DNA of 64,000 nt from Candidatus Dormiibacterota bacterium (GCA_035532835.1 DATKQG010000023.1:1-64000), one strand, 5' to 3'; counted from the stretch's first letter, positions 44,363-53,186 are shown. A program made the numbers and translations. The notes: generated by a model from the letters alone, not told the origin.

Positions 44363-45268
44363 TCAGTACCCCAGCAGAATGCGGCGCAGAATGAGTAAGG
44401 ATCCCCACAGTACGCCGCCGGCTTTTTTCTCCTGTGGGACGTACACGATATCGCCTTGCTGAAGCGGCACGTCAAATTTTTCGTTATTGCCTTGCAACGC
44501 TTGATAAAGATTGATTTCGTACGTATGTTTGACGTCGTTCGGCAGCACGCGTGTTAGATAGACATGGCTCAAGTCGGCCTGCGCCTTGGCGCCGGCGCCC
44601 GCCAATGCGATCGCGGCGGTTATCGGATCGCCATAATGCAAAGCCAACTCGCCGGGCCGGTCGACCGCTCCCAAAACGGTGACCCGAATATCGATCGGGG
44701 ATGGGACGTAGATCACGTCGCCGTTCGTAACCGGGAGGTCGCTCTGCATATCGCCCCGCCGCAGAACGTCTTGCAAGGATACATAGCGCACGGAGCCGGT
44801 CGGGTTACCCAGCCGAGCATCGGGCAAAGGGCCGTCAACCGGCCCGAGTCCTCCGGCGGCGGCAATTGCATCGGTAAAGCGCGAGCCGGCACGCAATGCG
44901 TACTTCCCCGGGGTCTTGACGTTGCCGAGCACCAGGACGGAATCGGTGCCCACTTTGACGACATCGATCGTTACTTGCGGATTGCGGACGTACTCGCTCA
45001 ACATATATGCCAATCGCTGCTGCGCTTCGTCGATCGGAAGACCGCGTAGCGCGACTCGGCCGATAAGGGGCAAGCCCAGCGTGCCATCGTCGAGCACCTT
45101 GCCCGTCGTAGCGAACGTCGGATCTTCGGCGACGCTGACCGCGAGCGTGTCGCCCGCGTGAATGTGATAGACGGCCGCAGTCGCAGTTGCAACGGCAGCA
45201 TGCGCGCTACGGATAGCGGAGAAAACGAGGAGGCCTGCAAGCAGAACGGCCTTGGCGCGTACACTCAT
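44363..45268 (-). CDS. Polysaccharide export protein (Wza-like, Poly_export plus SLBB domains)
   Basis: 301 residues. A signal peptide ends near AHAA. The Poly_export domain (VYHIHAGDTLAVSVAEDPTF, GTLGLPLIGRVALRGLPIDE, RNPQVTIDVVKV) is followed by two SLBB repeats (VLVLGNVKTPGKYALRAGSR, VTVLGAVDRPGELALHYGDP), each ending GDVIYVPS or GDIVYVPQ. It forms the periplasmic and outer-membrane exit channel for capsule or exopolysaccharide. The C-terminal hydrophobic segment (GGVLWGSLLILRRILLGY) replaces the usual amphipathic helix. There is no lipobox Cys at the signal end, unlike classical Wza. Confidence 0.9.
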   Translation of the reverse strand: MSVRAKAVLLAGLLVFSAIRSAHAAVATATAAVYHIHAGDTLAVSVAEDPTFATTGKVLDDGTLGLPLIGRVALRGLPIDEAQQRLAYMLSEYVRNPQVTIDVVKVGTDSVLVLGNVKTPGKYALRAGSRFTDAIAAAGGLGPVDGPLPDARLGNPTGSVRYVSLQDVLRRGDMQSDLPVTNGDVIYVPSPIDIRVTVLGAVDRPGELALHYGDPITAAIALAGAGAKAQADLSHVYLTRVLPNDVKHTYEINLYQALQGNNEKFDVPLQQGDIVYVPQEKKAGGVLWGSLLILRRILLGY

Positions 45269-45382
45269 ATCCTTATCCTACACTCGCATACGCCCGTGAA
45301 GTAGGTCTGCTATGCCCCATCGCGCACAGTATAATTGAGGCTCGGACCGGGGCCTCTTTCACCTCGGCCGATGCTCGACGAC
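45269..45382 (-). promoter_or_regulatory. Intergenic region upstream of the Wza-like gene
   Basis: On the minus strand TATACT (45328-45333) is a plausible -10 box for the export gene, but no good -35 box lies 16-18 bases upstream. A 5-bp stem (45337-45341 with 45352-45356) sits just above it and may end the preceding minus-strand transcript. Weak evidence. Confidence 0.3.
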
Positions 45383-46093
45383 TTACGGCCAACATGGCGG
45401 CGGCGTCGACGGTATGTTGTTGATGATCGTCGTCGTGTTCGTCGTATTGTGACCTGCTATGAAGAGCGCAAGGCCGGCGACGAGCCACGGCAAGATGCTT
45501 TGGCGTTGAACCCGCACGATGGTCTGCGGCGGCGGCGGCGGCACCGGCGGCAAGGGTTGCGGAGTCACGACGACGGGGGGCGGCGTCGGTACCGCGTCCC
45601 GGTGGGGCGGCGGCGTTGGTACGGCGTCCCGGTGGGGCGGTGGCAGTCGCCGATGATTGATCGAGAGATTTCCGCACGCAGCCGGGATAAAAACTTCGGA
45701 GAGGGTTCGCCCGTCGCGAATGTCGATTTCCCAACCGTGGGTGTTGGCCGGGATGATGACGTTATTCAGCACGTGCGCCTGGCCGTCGGCCGACCACGTG
45801 GTGCGCTCGAGATGACGGGGTATGACTACATAACGCAGATTACCCGCGTCGATATCGTGCATCAACGTATCGGTTTGCACGTTCGTGAGGCCGATAAGCG
45901 CTGCCGCCTGCAAGAAGACCGAGCTATCCGAACGCATCTTCTCGCGCAGCTCCGCGGTTGACCGAAGCTGGCCCAATACCGGTGCGCGGCCGAGAACTTC
46001 GAGTACGATCGGTGCGCTTTCCGCTCGCGCTGCAACTGGAAGGCAGAGCGTGGATAGTGCCCCGATCAAGACGCACGCAAAGAAACGAATCAT
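45383..46093 (-). CDS. Secreted proline-rich hypothetical protein
   Basis: 236 residues from ATG 46093, chosen because GGGGG lies four bases upstream. A signal peptide (IRFFACVLIGALSTLCLPVA, cleavage near ARAE) is followed by a conserved-looking domain of about 120 residues (VLEVLGRAPVLGQLRSTAEL, TLMHDIDAGNLRYVVIPRH, NNVIIPANTHGWEIDIRDGR). A linker contains the tandem repeat PPHRDAVPTPPPHRDAVPTP, and a C-terminal hydrophobic segment (LPWLVAGLALFIAGH) precedes an Asn/Thr-rich tail. No family is recognised; it looks like an envelope-anchored protein of the polysaccharide region. Confidence 0.6.
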   Translation of the reverse strand: MIRFFACVLIGALSTLCLPVAARAESAPIVLEVLGRAPVLGQLRSTAELREKMRSDSSVFLQAAALIGLTNVQTDTLMHDIDAGNLRYVVIPRHLERTTWSADGQAHVLNNVIIPANTHGWEIDIRDGRTLSEVFIPAACGNLSINHRRLPPPHRDAVPTPPPHRDAVPTPPPVVVTPQPLPPVPPPPPQTIVRVQRQSILPWLVAGLALFIAGHNTTNTTTIINNIPSTPPPCWP

Positions 46094-46534
46094 GAATCCC
46101 CCAGACATCGTTACGGTTAAGGTTAGACGCTAGGGAACGAGTCCGCGACCCGAGTTTGGGGAATGGGCAGAGCGCCGTTGGGCCCAGGCTCATTGCGAAT
46201 CCCTACTATTTGTAGGATGTCTCGCAACACCGATTGCATACCATCCAGCGGCAAATGGTGGATGGTGCACCAAGCAAGCCCCCCTCGTTAGTGCCCCAAG
46301 TCAACATTCCGAGGGGAGCCTTCTGTAAACTTTCGATTAAGGTGGTAGCAACGCGTACGCCGCCGTCCGAAGAAGCATTAGGTAAGCACTACGCCGATTG
46401 GCTCTTTTGAGGCATCGTTGCTTGTCTGTCCAACGGATGGGGCGGACTTATGCGCTTATGGATACATCCGAACTCGAACGGCGCACGATCACCATAGTGT
46501 ACGATCGCCATAGTGATAGGAAGGGAGAGCATTC
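46094..46534. other. Intergenic region between divergent genes
   Basis: About 440 bases with no gene I can support, holding the promoters of the minus-strand gene starting at 46093 and the LuxR gene at 46535. A short dyad CCTAC-TATTT-GTAGG lies at 46203-46217. Two 15-base near-identical direct repeats lie at 46485-46515, close to the LuxR start. Confidence 0.5.
46485..46515 (+). repeat. Tandem 15-base repeats upstream of a LuxR-type gene
   Basis: ACGATCACCATAGTG (46485-46499) and ACGATCGCCATAGTG (46501-46515) differ at one base and repeat every 16 bases. They end 19 bases before the GTG at 46535. This is suggestive of a pair of regulator binding sites, perhaps for autoregulation. Confidence 0.6.
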
Positions 46535-47137
46535 GTGAGACAGCGTCTTGCCGATGATATCCCCGTGCGGCTTTCCGGGCGGGGAGAGCTACCCAGCGAA
46601 ATCGATCTCAGCAGCCTGAGCAGACGGCGGGCCGCACCTCTTTATATCCTCAATCAGAATGGCGATGTGATCCTCACGAGCGTCAACGTCCCGACGCCCG
46701 TGCTGCCGCCTGAGATCGATGAAATCGTGCGCGAACTGCGGATCCGCGATGCAAAATCAGAGCACATCTTTCTTTCGCCGACCGGCTTCCACATCGTTCA
46801 CATGACGCCGATGTCCGGCCCCGCGGGGGAGCCCTGTGCAGCCGTTTCCGTCACGTCGTTCCGGCGAGGGCGACGGCCGAGCGTAGATCTGGGTAAGTTC
46901 GGCCTGACGAAGCGCGAGCAAGAGGTCGTCGAACTTTTGGTGCGAGGGACGGCCACGTCCGAAATCGCCGCCTCGCTTGGGATTGCAGGATCGACCGTTA
47001 TTCAGCATATCAAGTCGGCGATGTCGAAGACCGGCACGCATGGCCGCGTCGAACTCGTCCTCGCGGTCAGCGGCGGCATCGAAGTCATGCGCAGTGACTC
47101 GGGACGTCCCCGGTTGCTGACAGAAGCCACGCGGTAA
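46535..47137 (+). CDS. LuxR-type HTH regulator with PAS-like N-terminus
   Basis: 200 residues from GTG 46535 (AAGGGAGAG upstream). The N-terminal half (residues about 30-115) resembles a PAS-like sensor (RAAPLYILNQNGDVILTSVN, SEHIFLSPTGFHIVHMTPMS) with no visible ligand residues. The C-terminal LuxR helix-turn-helix is clear (FGLTKREQEVVELLVRGTAT, SEIAASLGIAGSTVIQHIKS, AMSKTGTHGRVELVLAV). There is no receiver domain. Its 3' end overlaps the convergent GGDEF/EAL gene by 53 bases. Confidence 0.82.
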   Translation: MRQRLADDIPVRLSGRGELPSEIDLSSLSRRRAAPLYILNQNGDVILTSVNVPTPVLPPEIDEIVRELRIRDAKSEHIFLSPTGFHIVHMTPMSGPAGEPCAAVSVTSFRRGRRPSVDLGKFGLTKREQEVVELLVRGTATSEIAASLGIAGSTVIQHIKSAMSKTGTHGRVELVLAVSGGIEVMRSDSGRPRLLTEATR

Positions 47138-48785
47138 AGTCCGAGGCGGTCGCCGGCAGGCCCTTTGCATAGCCCTGGATGATGCGCACGCCCATCGATC
47201 GCAGCCTCGCGTACTCGTCCGCACGCTCTATCCCGGTCCCGATCACATCGAAGCCGAACGATTGAGCGAGATGTGTCGTGGCCGCCACGATCGAGCGAGC
47301 TTTCTCGTCCGCTCTAATTTCGTGCGTCAATGCAGCGGATAACTTCAACGACCCGATAGGTAATTGGCGCAATTCCGCGATGCTCACGCCTCCCGAGAAT
47401 TTATCGAGCGAAACCCCGATCTTCGCGTTCGCACAGCTCCTCGCGAACGTCAATACTTGCTCCCGCTCCCGCGCGAAATGCTGTTCCGCGATTTCGACGT
47501 TGAACCAAGACGGGTCGATCTTCCCGGCCTTTAGCGCTTCGAGCAACGATAGCGACGCCTGCGGGCCAAAATCGCTCACGTTCACGCTTATGCGAAGGGG
47601 AGCCCCGGCCAGCGCCCACTCCGCAGCGTGTGCGATCGCTTTCGCAATCACCCACTTCTCGATAGGCGTAGGAAGAACGCCGACGACATCGATGATCTGC
47701 TGTGCATTAAGCAACCCGCGTCGCGGGTGTTGCCAGCGGAGCAGAGCCTCTGCCGCGACGATTTCATCGGTCGCGACATCGTACATCGGTTGAAACGCCA
47801 GAAAGAGTTCGCCGAAGATTGAGGGCTCGTTGAGCCGCATCAAAAATTCCTCGCGGGTACGCAATTCGTCGTCGATCTCCAGACTGTACCAGCACACTCC
47901 GGACTTCCCTAAGCTCTTGGCCCGGTACATCGCCGCGTCGACGTGTTCGAAGAGTTCCTTCGCCGTCTCGCCGTCGGCCGGAGCCATCACCACGCCGATG
48001 CTCGCGCTCAGCCCGAAGCTCATCCCGCTGATGATAATCGGCTGCGCGAAGACTTGGAGCATCCGACTTGCGGCATCCGCAAGTTCCTGGCTGGACGTGA
48101 TGGTAGGATAGACGGCCGCAAACTCGTCCCCGCCGAAGCGGCCTACGATCTCGCCGTGCCGCACCGCCTGCTTCATGCGCCTCGCGATTTCCATTAAGAC
48201 CGCGTCGCCAATCATATGCCCGCGCGTGTCGTTGACCTGCTTGAAGTTATCGACATCGATAAAGACCAGGCCGACGTTCGAGTCGTACCGGCGCGCCAGA
48301 GCGAGTGCATCGCTAAGCCGCTCCTCCAGCGCCCGACGATTCGGAATCAGCGTCAGCGGATCGTGGTACGCGTAGTCGAGCCCGCCTGCGGCGGTCTCGC
48401 CGGTTGCGGCCGGCTTCGACGGCTGGGGCGGCGACGATTCTGCGGCTTTCTCGCGGGCGGGAGTCTCGCCCCTGAGCGCCAGTGCGTTCCGTTGCATTTC
48501 GAGCAAACGCATATCGGCATTCGGTTCGATATCGACCGATGTCGCGCGCAACACCGGTTCGCCCTGTGCCTCGGCGCTCGGCTCGACTCCGGTCTCAACA
48601 CCGGTCGTGTCTTGCGGTGCCGGCTCCGGCGCGGCCTCGGCCCCCTTCGGCTGCTCTATTTCGCCCACCGCGTCGTCTACGAAAAACGTCTGAATCTCGT
48701 CGGGTAACGGATCGATCCGGCGCCGTCTACGACCGCGAAAGAAAGAAAAGAAGCCGCCGGCATAGTTTGGTGCGTCTTGTTCCAT
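47085..48785 (-). CDS. GGDEF-EAL(degenerate) diguanylate cyclase
   Basis: 566 residues. A low-complexity N-terminus (residues about 45-140, Pro/Ala/Glu-rich) is followed by a GGDEF domain with an intact signature (VGRFGGDEFAAVYPT) and IDVDNFKQVNDTRGHMIGDA. An EAL-like domain follows (VAAEALLRWQHPRRGLLNAQ). In the EAL the DDFGTG motif is replaced by LDKFSGG and the AEGVE motif by GTGIE, so two catalytic positions are lost and phosphodiesterase activity is unlikely. The protein should synthesise c-di-GMP and use the EAL for binding or regulation. It is five bases from the response-regulator gene upstream. Confidence 0.87.
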   Translation of the reverse strand: MEQDAPNYAGGFFSFFRGRRRRRIDPLPDEIQTFFVDDAVGEIEQPKGAEAAPEPAPQDTTGVETGVEPSAEAQGEPVLRATSVDIEPNADMRLLEMQRNALALRGETPAREKAAESSPPQPSKPAATGETAAGGLDYAYHDPLTLIPNRRALEERLSDALALARRYDSNVGLVFIDVDNFKQVNDTRGHMIGDAVLMEIARRMKQAVRHGEIVGRFGGDEFAAVYPTITSSQELADAASRMLQVFAQPIIISGMSFGLSASIGVVMAPADGETAKELFEHVDAAMYRAKSLGKSGVCWYSLEIDDELRTREEFLMRLNEPSIFGELFLAFQPMYDVATDEIVAAEALLRWQHPRRGLLNAQQIIDVVGVLPTPIEKWVIAKAIAHAAEWALAGAPLRISVNVSDFGPQASLSLLEALKAGKIDPSWFNVEIAEQHFAREREQVLTFARSCANAKIGVSLDKFSGGVSIAELRQLPIGSLKLSAALTHEIRADEKARSIVAATTHLAQSFGFDVIGTGIERADEYARLRSMGVRIIQGYAKGLPATASDFTAWLLSATGDVPSHCA

Positions 48786-48790
48786 ATTCT

Positions 48791-49450
48791 CTACACCAGC
48801 CCGTTCTTTATGGCATACACGGCCGCTTGCGAACGTGCATTGATATTTAATTTTGAAAATATCCGTCCCATGTGATTTTTCACCGTTTTCTCCGAAACGT
48901 TGAGCCGAACGCTAATTTCTTTATTCGAGAGTCCTTCGGCCACCAAACGGACGATGTCCAACTCCCGCTTTGAAAGTTCGCCGATGTCGGGACGGCCGCG
49001 TCCGCACGATCGCATCCGAAGCAGCGACCCCGCCGCGCGCGGATCGATATAGGTTGTTCCGGCGACGACCATTTTCACGGCGTTGAGCAGCTCGTTCGGC
49101 ATGATGTCTTTTACGATGAAGCCTTCCGCCGACGCAACGATGCATCGATTGACCAACTCGGGTTCGATGCGCATCGAAAGCACGCAAATCTTTGCGTCAG
49201 GTGCGGCCTCGCGGCATCGCATCACGATGCTCGTTACATCGCCGGCAAGGCCGTCGAGATCGAGGATGACGACGTCGGGTTTTGCCAGCGCGATTTTTTC
49301 TACCGTTAGCGCGTTGGAGTCACCCACAACCTGAAAATTCGGGTCGAAGGAAAAGATCTGACAGAGCGCCTTTCCGAACAGCGCCTGCCCCTCGACGACA
49401 TAAAGTCGAACTATTCCTTGGTTCAAAAGCACTTCGAACGCAATCTCCAT
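48791..49450 (-). CDS. NarL/FixJ-type response regulator (atypical receiver)
   Basis: 219 residues. A receiver domain (LYVVEGQALFGKALCQIFSF, DVVILDLDGLAGDVTSIVMR with Asp64, AEGFIVKDIMPNELLNAVKM) is joined to a LuxR helix-turn-helix (IGELSKRELDIVRLVAEGLS, NKEISVRLNVSEKTVKNHMG, RIFSKLNINARSQAAVYA). The first-strand acidic pair is Glu20-Gly21 rather than Asp-Asp, so Mg binding may be weak and control may not be by phosphorylation. It is probably co-transcribed with the downstream diguanylate cyclase. Confidence 0.87.
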   Translation of the reverse strand: MEIAFEVLLNQGIVRLYVVEGQALFGKALCQIFSFDPNFQVVGDSNALTVEKIALAKPDVVILDLDGLAGDVTSIVMRCREAAPDAKICVLSMRIEPELVNRCIVASAEGFIVKDIMPNELLNAVKMVVAGTTYIDPRAAGSLLRMRSCGRGRPDIGELSKRELDIVRLVAEGLSNKEISVRLNVSEKTVKNHMGRIFSKLNINARSQAAVYAIKNGLV

Positions 49451-49854
49451 CTAAAGCTGGAAAGGACGGCTGCTTTGGAAGCGGCGTTCATCGATGATAT
49501 TTCGCAACGAACGCATCCCACAGAAGTGAGATTATACGAAACGGGATCAAAGAACATTCCCTATTTGGGGCAGATTGTTACGAGTTTGTACCAAATACTA
49601 ATTCGCAGCGGTCCGTTAGGCCCAATCGAAAATCGACAAACGGCGACGCGCTATCCTATTTGGGTTAGGTTGCATGGGAATGCGGCAACCATGTTCGTTC
49701 TCAACTCGAAGAGATCGCCTGGCACTGGGCATCGCCGAAAGGCCTAATGGTTTCCGACATTAGTAAGTGGCGAAACCGCGCGAGCCAATGATACGCTACC
49801 GGAACGGACGGCCGGACTCGATATAGTCCGTTGAGCAGGCAAGATTGCGAGCCG
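49451..49854. other. Intergenic region between the response regulator and the glycosyltransferase genes
   Basis: About 400 bases without a gene I can support, between divergent transcripts. CCTATTTGGG occurs at 49560-49569 and again at 49655-49664, and the inverted core CCAAATA at 49591-49597. The 95-base repeat spacing is close to nine helical turns. It probably holds promoters for both directions. Confidence 0.5.
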
Positions 49855-50916
49855 ATGACTGAAATTACCGTTTTACACGCCTTGGACTATCCAGCGGAGA
49901 AGCCCGGCAGCTTCATCGCGGGCATCGAAGCGCTGGCCTTGAGGCTCCGCGACCGCCACGTGCGCTCGGTCGTCGCACTTCCACTCCGCGCATTTTCGAT
50001 GCAGTGGCCGCAGCGGCTGGCCGACCGCGGCATCGTTACGATCGCCACCAGTTCTTATTCGCAAGTTATTCACAGCATACGATTATACAAGCCCGCCGTC
50101 ATACACGCCCATTTCAGCGGCTATATCGTCCCCGCAACGCTGGCGGCACTAGCTCGTGAGGCGAAAGTTTTCTGGCACATCCATTCGAAGTTGGAGTCCC
50201 CGGGCTCGGCGCTCAAGCGCGCCGCGCGCACGATGAAGTTCGCCGGGCTGGCGCGAAGAACCGATCGAGTGTTTGCGGTCTCCGCGACACTCTGCCCATC
50301 ACTGGTGGATGCGGGCATCGCACCGGGTAAAATCAGCGTCGTAGCTAACGGCGTTGACTTTGAGTATTTCCGCGAGCCGGACGAGGGGGAGCGCCGGTGC
50401 GCTCGACACTTCTTTGGGATCGAAGAGCACGAGCGCACGATTCTTTTTTTTGGGCGCGACGGGCACGTCAAAGGCGCCGACTTTTTGGCTGCCGCCCTGC
50501 GCGAACGCCCCGAACCCGTAACGGTGCTCTGTGTCGCGTCCCCGGCTGCGGTAACCGGGCTGTTGCCACCACACGTGCGCGTGATCGATGCCGGCACGCT
50601 CCAGGACGTACGCCCGGCAATGTGGGCGGCAGATGTGCTTGCGATGCCGAGCCGAACCGAGGGCCTCCCATTGGCGCTCTTAGAGGCTCGCGGCAGTGGA
50701 TTGCCCGCCGTCGTTTCGCGAATAGATGCATTCGATCGCTTCTCTTCACAAGATCGTGCGACCGTTCGAGCCGAGGCTCGGGACCCGCGTGCGTTCGCCG
50801 ACGCACTCTTTGCTCAGTTCGGGAGGCCGCGCGTCGCCCTTCCGCTGCCCGTACGCCACGCACATTCCCTCGCAACGTGGGCCGATCGGATCATTGAAGC
50901 GTATGGATTCACCTAG
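49855..50916 (+). CDS. Glycosyltransferase family 4-like protein
   Basis: 353 residues from ATG 49855 (GCGAG just upstream; TTG 49831 is a less likely start). It is a GT-B fold enzyme: an N-terminal acceptor domain (ALDYPAEKPGSFIAGIEALA, VIHAHFSGYIVPATLAALA), then a C-terminal Glyco_transf_1 domain (VVANGVDFEYFREPDEGERR, TILFFGRDGHVKGADFLAAA, MPSRTEGLPLALLEARGSGL) with the nucleotide-sugar-contacting EGLPLALLEA motif. It transfers a sugar from a nucleotide donor during exopolysaccharide assembly; donor and acceptor are unknown. It overlaps the next gene by 14 bases. Confidence 0.85.
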   Translation: MTEITVLHALDYPAEKPGSFIAGIEALALRLRDRHVRSVVALPLRAFSMQWPQRLADRGIVTIATSSYSQVIHSIRLYKPAVIHAHFSGYIVPATLAALAREAKVFWHIHSKLESPGSALKRAARTMKFAGLARRTDRVFAVSATLCPSLVDAGIAPGKISVVANGVDFEYFREPDEGERRCARHFFGIEEHERTILFFGRDGHVKGADFLAAALRERPEPVTVLCVASPAAVTGLLPPHVRVIDAGTLQDVRPAMWAADVLAMPSRTEGLPLALLEARGSGLPAVVSRIDAFDRFSSQDRATVRAEARDPRAFADALFAQFGRPRVALPLPVRHAHSLATWADRIIEAYGFT

Positions 50917-52039
50917 CACGTTGCGCGTGATGCATGTCGTCTCGCGGCTCGGATACTATGGCGCCGAGAATTTCGTGCGCGAACTCGTCCTAGCGCAAGG
51001 AGCGGCCGATATACGCGCGGCGGTGCTGACGATGTATGATAGCCCGCTGCCATCGCCACCGGAGTTACTCGAGCTTCCGGTGCGCAGGAGCGGGACGGGA
51101 CATCTGACGTTCCTGCCGCGCTTGATCGGGACAATTCGGGCTTTTCGCCCGGACCTCGTCCATACGCACGTCCACAACGGAAAGTACTGGGGCCGCGCCG
51201 CCGCTGTTGCGGCCGGGGTTCGTGCGATCGTTCATACGGAGCATAATAGCGACTTTCACTGCGGGCCCGTCGCTCGTTTCGGGAACCGGATCCTTCATCC
51301 GCTTACAAACCGTATTGCAGTCTTCACGCAAAGCCAAGCCATGGCGTTGCTGCAGGCGGAGCCCCTGCGACCCGACCAGCTCGCCATCATCCCGAACGGC
51401 ATCTGTCCCGAGCCGCCGGCGAGCGCATCCGATCGCGCGCGCGTTCGCAGCGGGCTCGACCTAGCGCCGGACGATGTGGTGGTCTTTCACGTCGGCCGCC
51501 TAATGGCGGTGAAGAACCAGCAACTGGCACTACGCGCATTTTCGATCCTCACGACATCGCTTCCACGGGCACGGCTCGTCTTTCTCGGCGACGGTAGCGA
51601 TCGACCCGCGCTCGAACGCGAGCGCGACGCCCTCGGCTTGGGCGCGAGCGTAACGTTTCTCGGCTTCCGGCCCAACGTGCGCGAACTGCTGGCCGCAGCC
51701 GACGCGCTGCTCGTCACGTCAACCAACGAAGCGATGCCGATTGCGGCGCTCGAAGCGCTCTTCGCGGGGGTGCCCGTCGTCAGCACGCCGTGGAGCGGTG
51801 TTGACGAGGTCTTGCTCGGGTCCGGCGCGATCGCCGCGGGGTGGTCGCCGATCGACGTCGAGCGCGCGCTCTTCGGCATATTAAGCGATCCCATCCGCCG
51901 CGGCCAAGTCATAGAACGCGGATTGCAACTGGCGAACGAGCGCTACGGAATCGGCGCCACGGCGATGGCCTATCGACGCCTCTACGACAACGTACTCGCG
52001 TCGGTTACCGAGCGAAGCGCGCGCAAAGCTCACGCATGA
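50903..52039 (+). CDS. Glycosyltransferase family 4
   Basis: 378 residues from ATG 50903. GT-B domains: RVMHVVSRLGYYGAENFVRE, LVHTHVHNGKYWGRAAAVA, then VVVFHVGRLMAVKNQQLALR, ARLVFLGDGSDRPALERERD and STNEAMPIAALEALFAGVPV with the catalytic-region Glu pair (E-x7-E form). The N-terminal glycine-rich loop (GYYGAENF) matches retaining GT4 enzymes. It is co-transcribed with the previous glycosyltransferase. Its 3' end overlaps a convergent glycosyltransferase gene by 35 bases. Confidence 0.88.
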   Translation: MDSPSTLRVMHVVSRLGYYGAENFVRELVLAQGAADIRAAVLTMYDSPLPSPPELLELPVRRSGTGHLTFLPRLIGTIRAFRPDLVHTHVHNGKYWGRAAAVAAGVRAIVHTEHNSDFHCGPVARFGNRILHPLTNRIAVFTQSQAMALLQAEPLRPDQLAIIPNGICPEPPASASDRARVRSGLDLAPDDVVVFHVGRLMAVKNQQLALRAFSILTTSLPRARLVFLGDGSDRPALERERDALGLGASVTFLGFRPNVRELLAAADALLVTSTNEAMPIAALEALFAGVPVVSTPWSGVDEVLLGSGAIAAGWSPIDVERALFGILSDPIRRGQVIERGLQLANERYGIGATAMAYRRLYDNVLASVTERSARKAHA

Positions 52040-53186
52040 TCCCGCGCCGCTCGAACCTTTCCCGAACGTAGGCCTGGCCACGCCGGCCCATGGCGTCTCG
52101 CCGGCCGGGATCCGCGGCGAGTTGCTGCAACACCGTCGCTAATTCCCGCCCATCACCCGGGCGAACGACCACGGCCCCTCCGCTGGCCCTTGCCAATGAA
52201 GCGGCTTCGCCCTCGGCGCAGACCACGACCGGAAGCGCGAGAGCGAACGCATCGAACATTTTCGAAGGTATCGTATCGATCAGCCCGGCACGCAGCGGCA
52301 CGATCGCCACGCTGGCCTCGGCCAGTTCGCGCATCGCATCTGCGCGCGGCAGCGAGCCCGTCATACACACGTTTTCCAGCCGCCCTTCCTGGATGCGCCT
52401 ACGCACGCGCGCGGCATCGGCACCGTCGCCCACGATCGTAAATTCGATCGGTTCGTTCCGTAACAAGCCGGCCGCGTCCAGCACGACATCGATGCCGGTC
52501 GCGATCCCGAGATTGCCGGCAAATACCGCGCGAAACCGCTCTCGGCGCGAGCGGTCGAAATCGGAAAAAGAAGCATCGTCAAAGCCGTTCGGGGCCAAGA
52601 CGAGGCGAGAGCGCTCGACCCCGCGGACGACGATTTGCTCGAGCGCGGTCTGCGTCACCGCAACCACGAGGCGCGAGGCCCGGTACAAGGCGCCGGCGAG
52701 CCCCCCCACGGCGCGCTCCACGAGCGAGCCTTCGCGCCATTCGCCCATAGCAACGGCAACATCGGGGAAGACGTCACGTACGTCGGTTACGAGCATGCAT
52801 CGATGGCGCAGCCGGCCGATCAGTGCCGGCAACGCCAACGTGATCGGCGGGACAGTCACCACAATACTGTCAAATCGCTCGCGCGTCAGCAGCAAATAGA
52901 TCGACGACGCGATGGCGCTCGCCACCCAACTCACCAATCGTCCGCCATGCGCGCGGGCCGGATCTAACGTCAGGAGACGGACGATCCGCAGGCCACCCCG
53001 ATATTCGACCCGATGCAGCACGTGACGATCGCTCGCATCGAGCTTTCCTGCGGGAAAGCTCTTGAAACCGGTTATCACCGTTACGTCGTGGCCGCACTCC
53101 AGCAAAGCCGCGCAGAGCGCCGAGACGCGATGGCTCGCCGCGCACGGCTCCGGAGCACAAAAATGAGAGAGTACGGCGACCTTCAT
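52005..53186 (-). CDS. Glycosyltransferase family 4
   Basis: 393 residues from ATG 53186, overlapping the stop of the upstream gene by four bases. GT4 features are VAVLSHFCAPEPCAASHRVS, VVTVPPITLALPALIGRLRH, LVTDVRDVFPDVAVAMGEW, VLAPNGFDDASFSDFDRSRR, FRAVFAGNLGIATGIDVVLD and a C-terminal IPSKMFDAFALALPVVVCAE. This pattern is common among WbuB-like aminosugar transferases. A longer N-terminal extension would run into the upstream gene and is rejected. It is the last gene of the minus-strand exopolysaccharide operon. Confidence 0.87.
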   Translation of the reverse strand: MKVAVLSHFCAPEPCAASHRVSALCAALLECGHDVTVITGFKSFPAGKLDASDRHVLHRVEYRGGLRIVRLLTLDPARAHGGRLVSWVASAIASSIYLLLTRERFDSIVVTVPPITLALPALIGRLRHRCMLVTDVRDVFPDVAVAMGEWREGSLVERAVGGLAGALYRASRLVVAVTQTALEQIVVRGVERSRLVLAPNGFDDASFSDFDRSRRERFRAVFAGNLGIATGIDVVLDAAGLLRNEPIEFTIVGDGADAARVRRRIQEGRLENVCMTGSLPRADAMRELAEASVAIVPLRAGLIDTIPSKMFDAFALALPVVVCAEGEAASLARASGGAVVVRPGDGRELATVLQQLAADPGRRDAMGRRGQAYVRERFERRGIMRELCARFAR

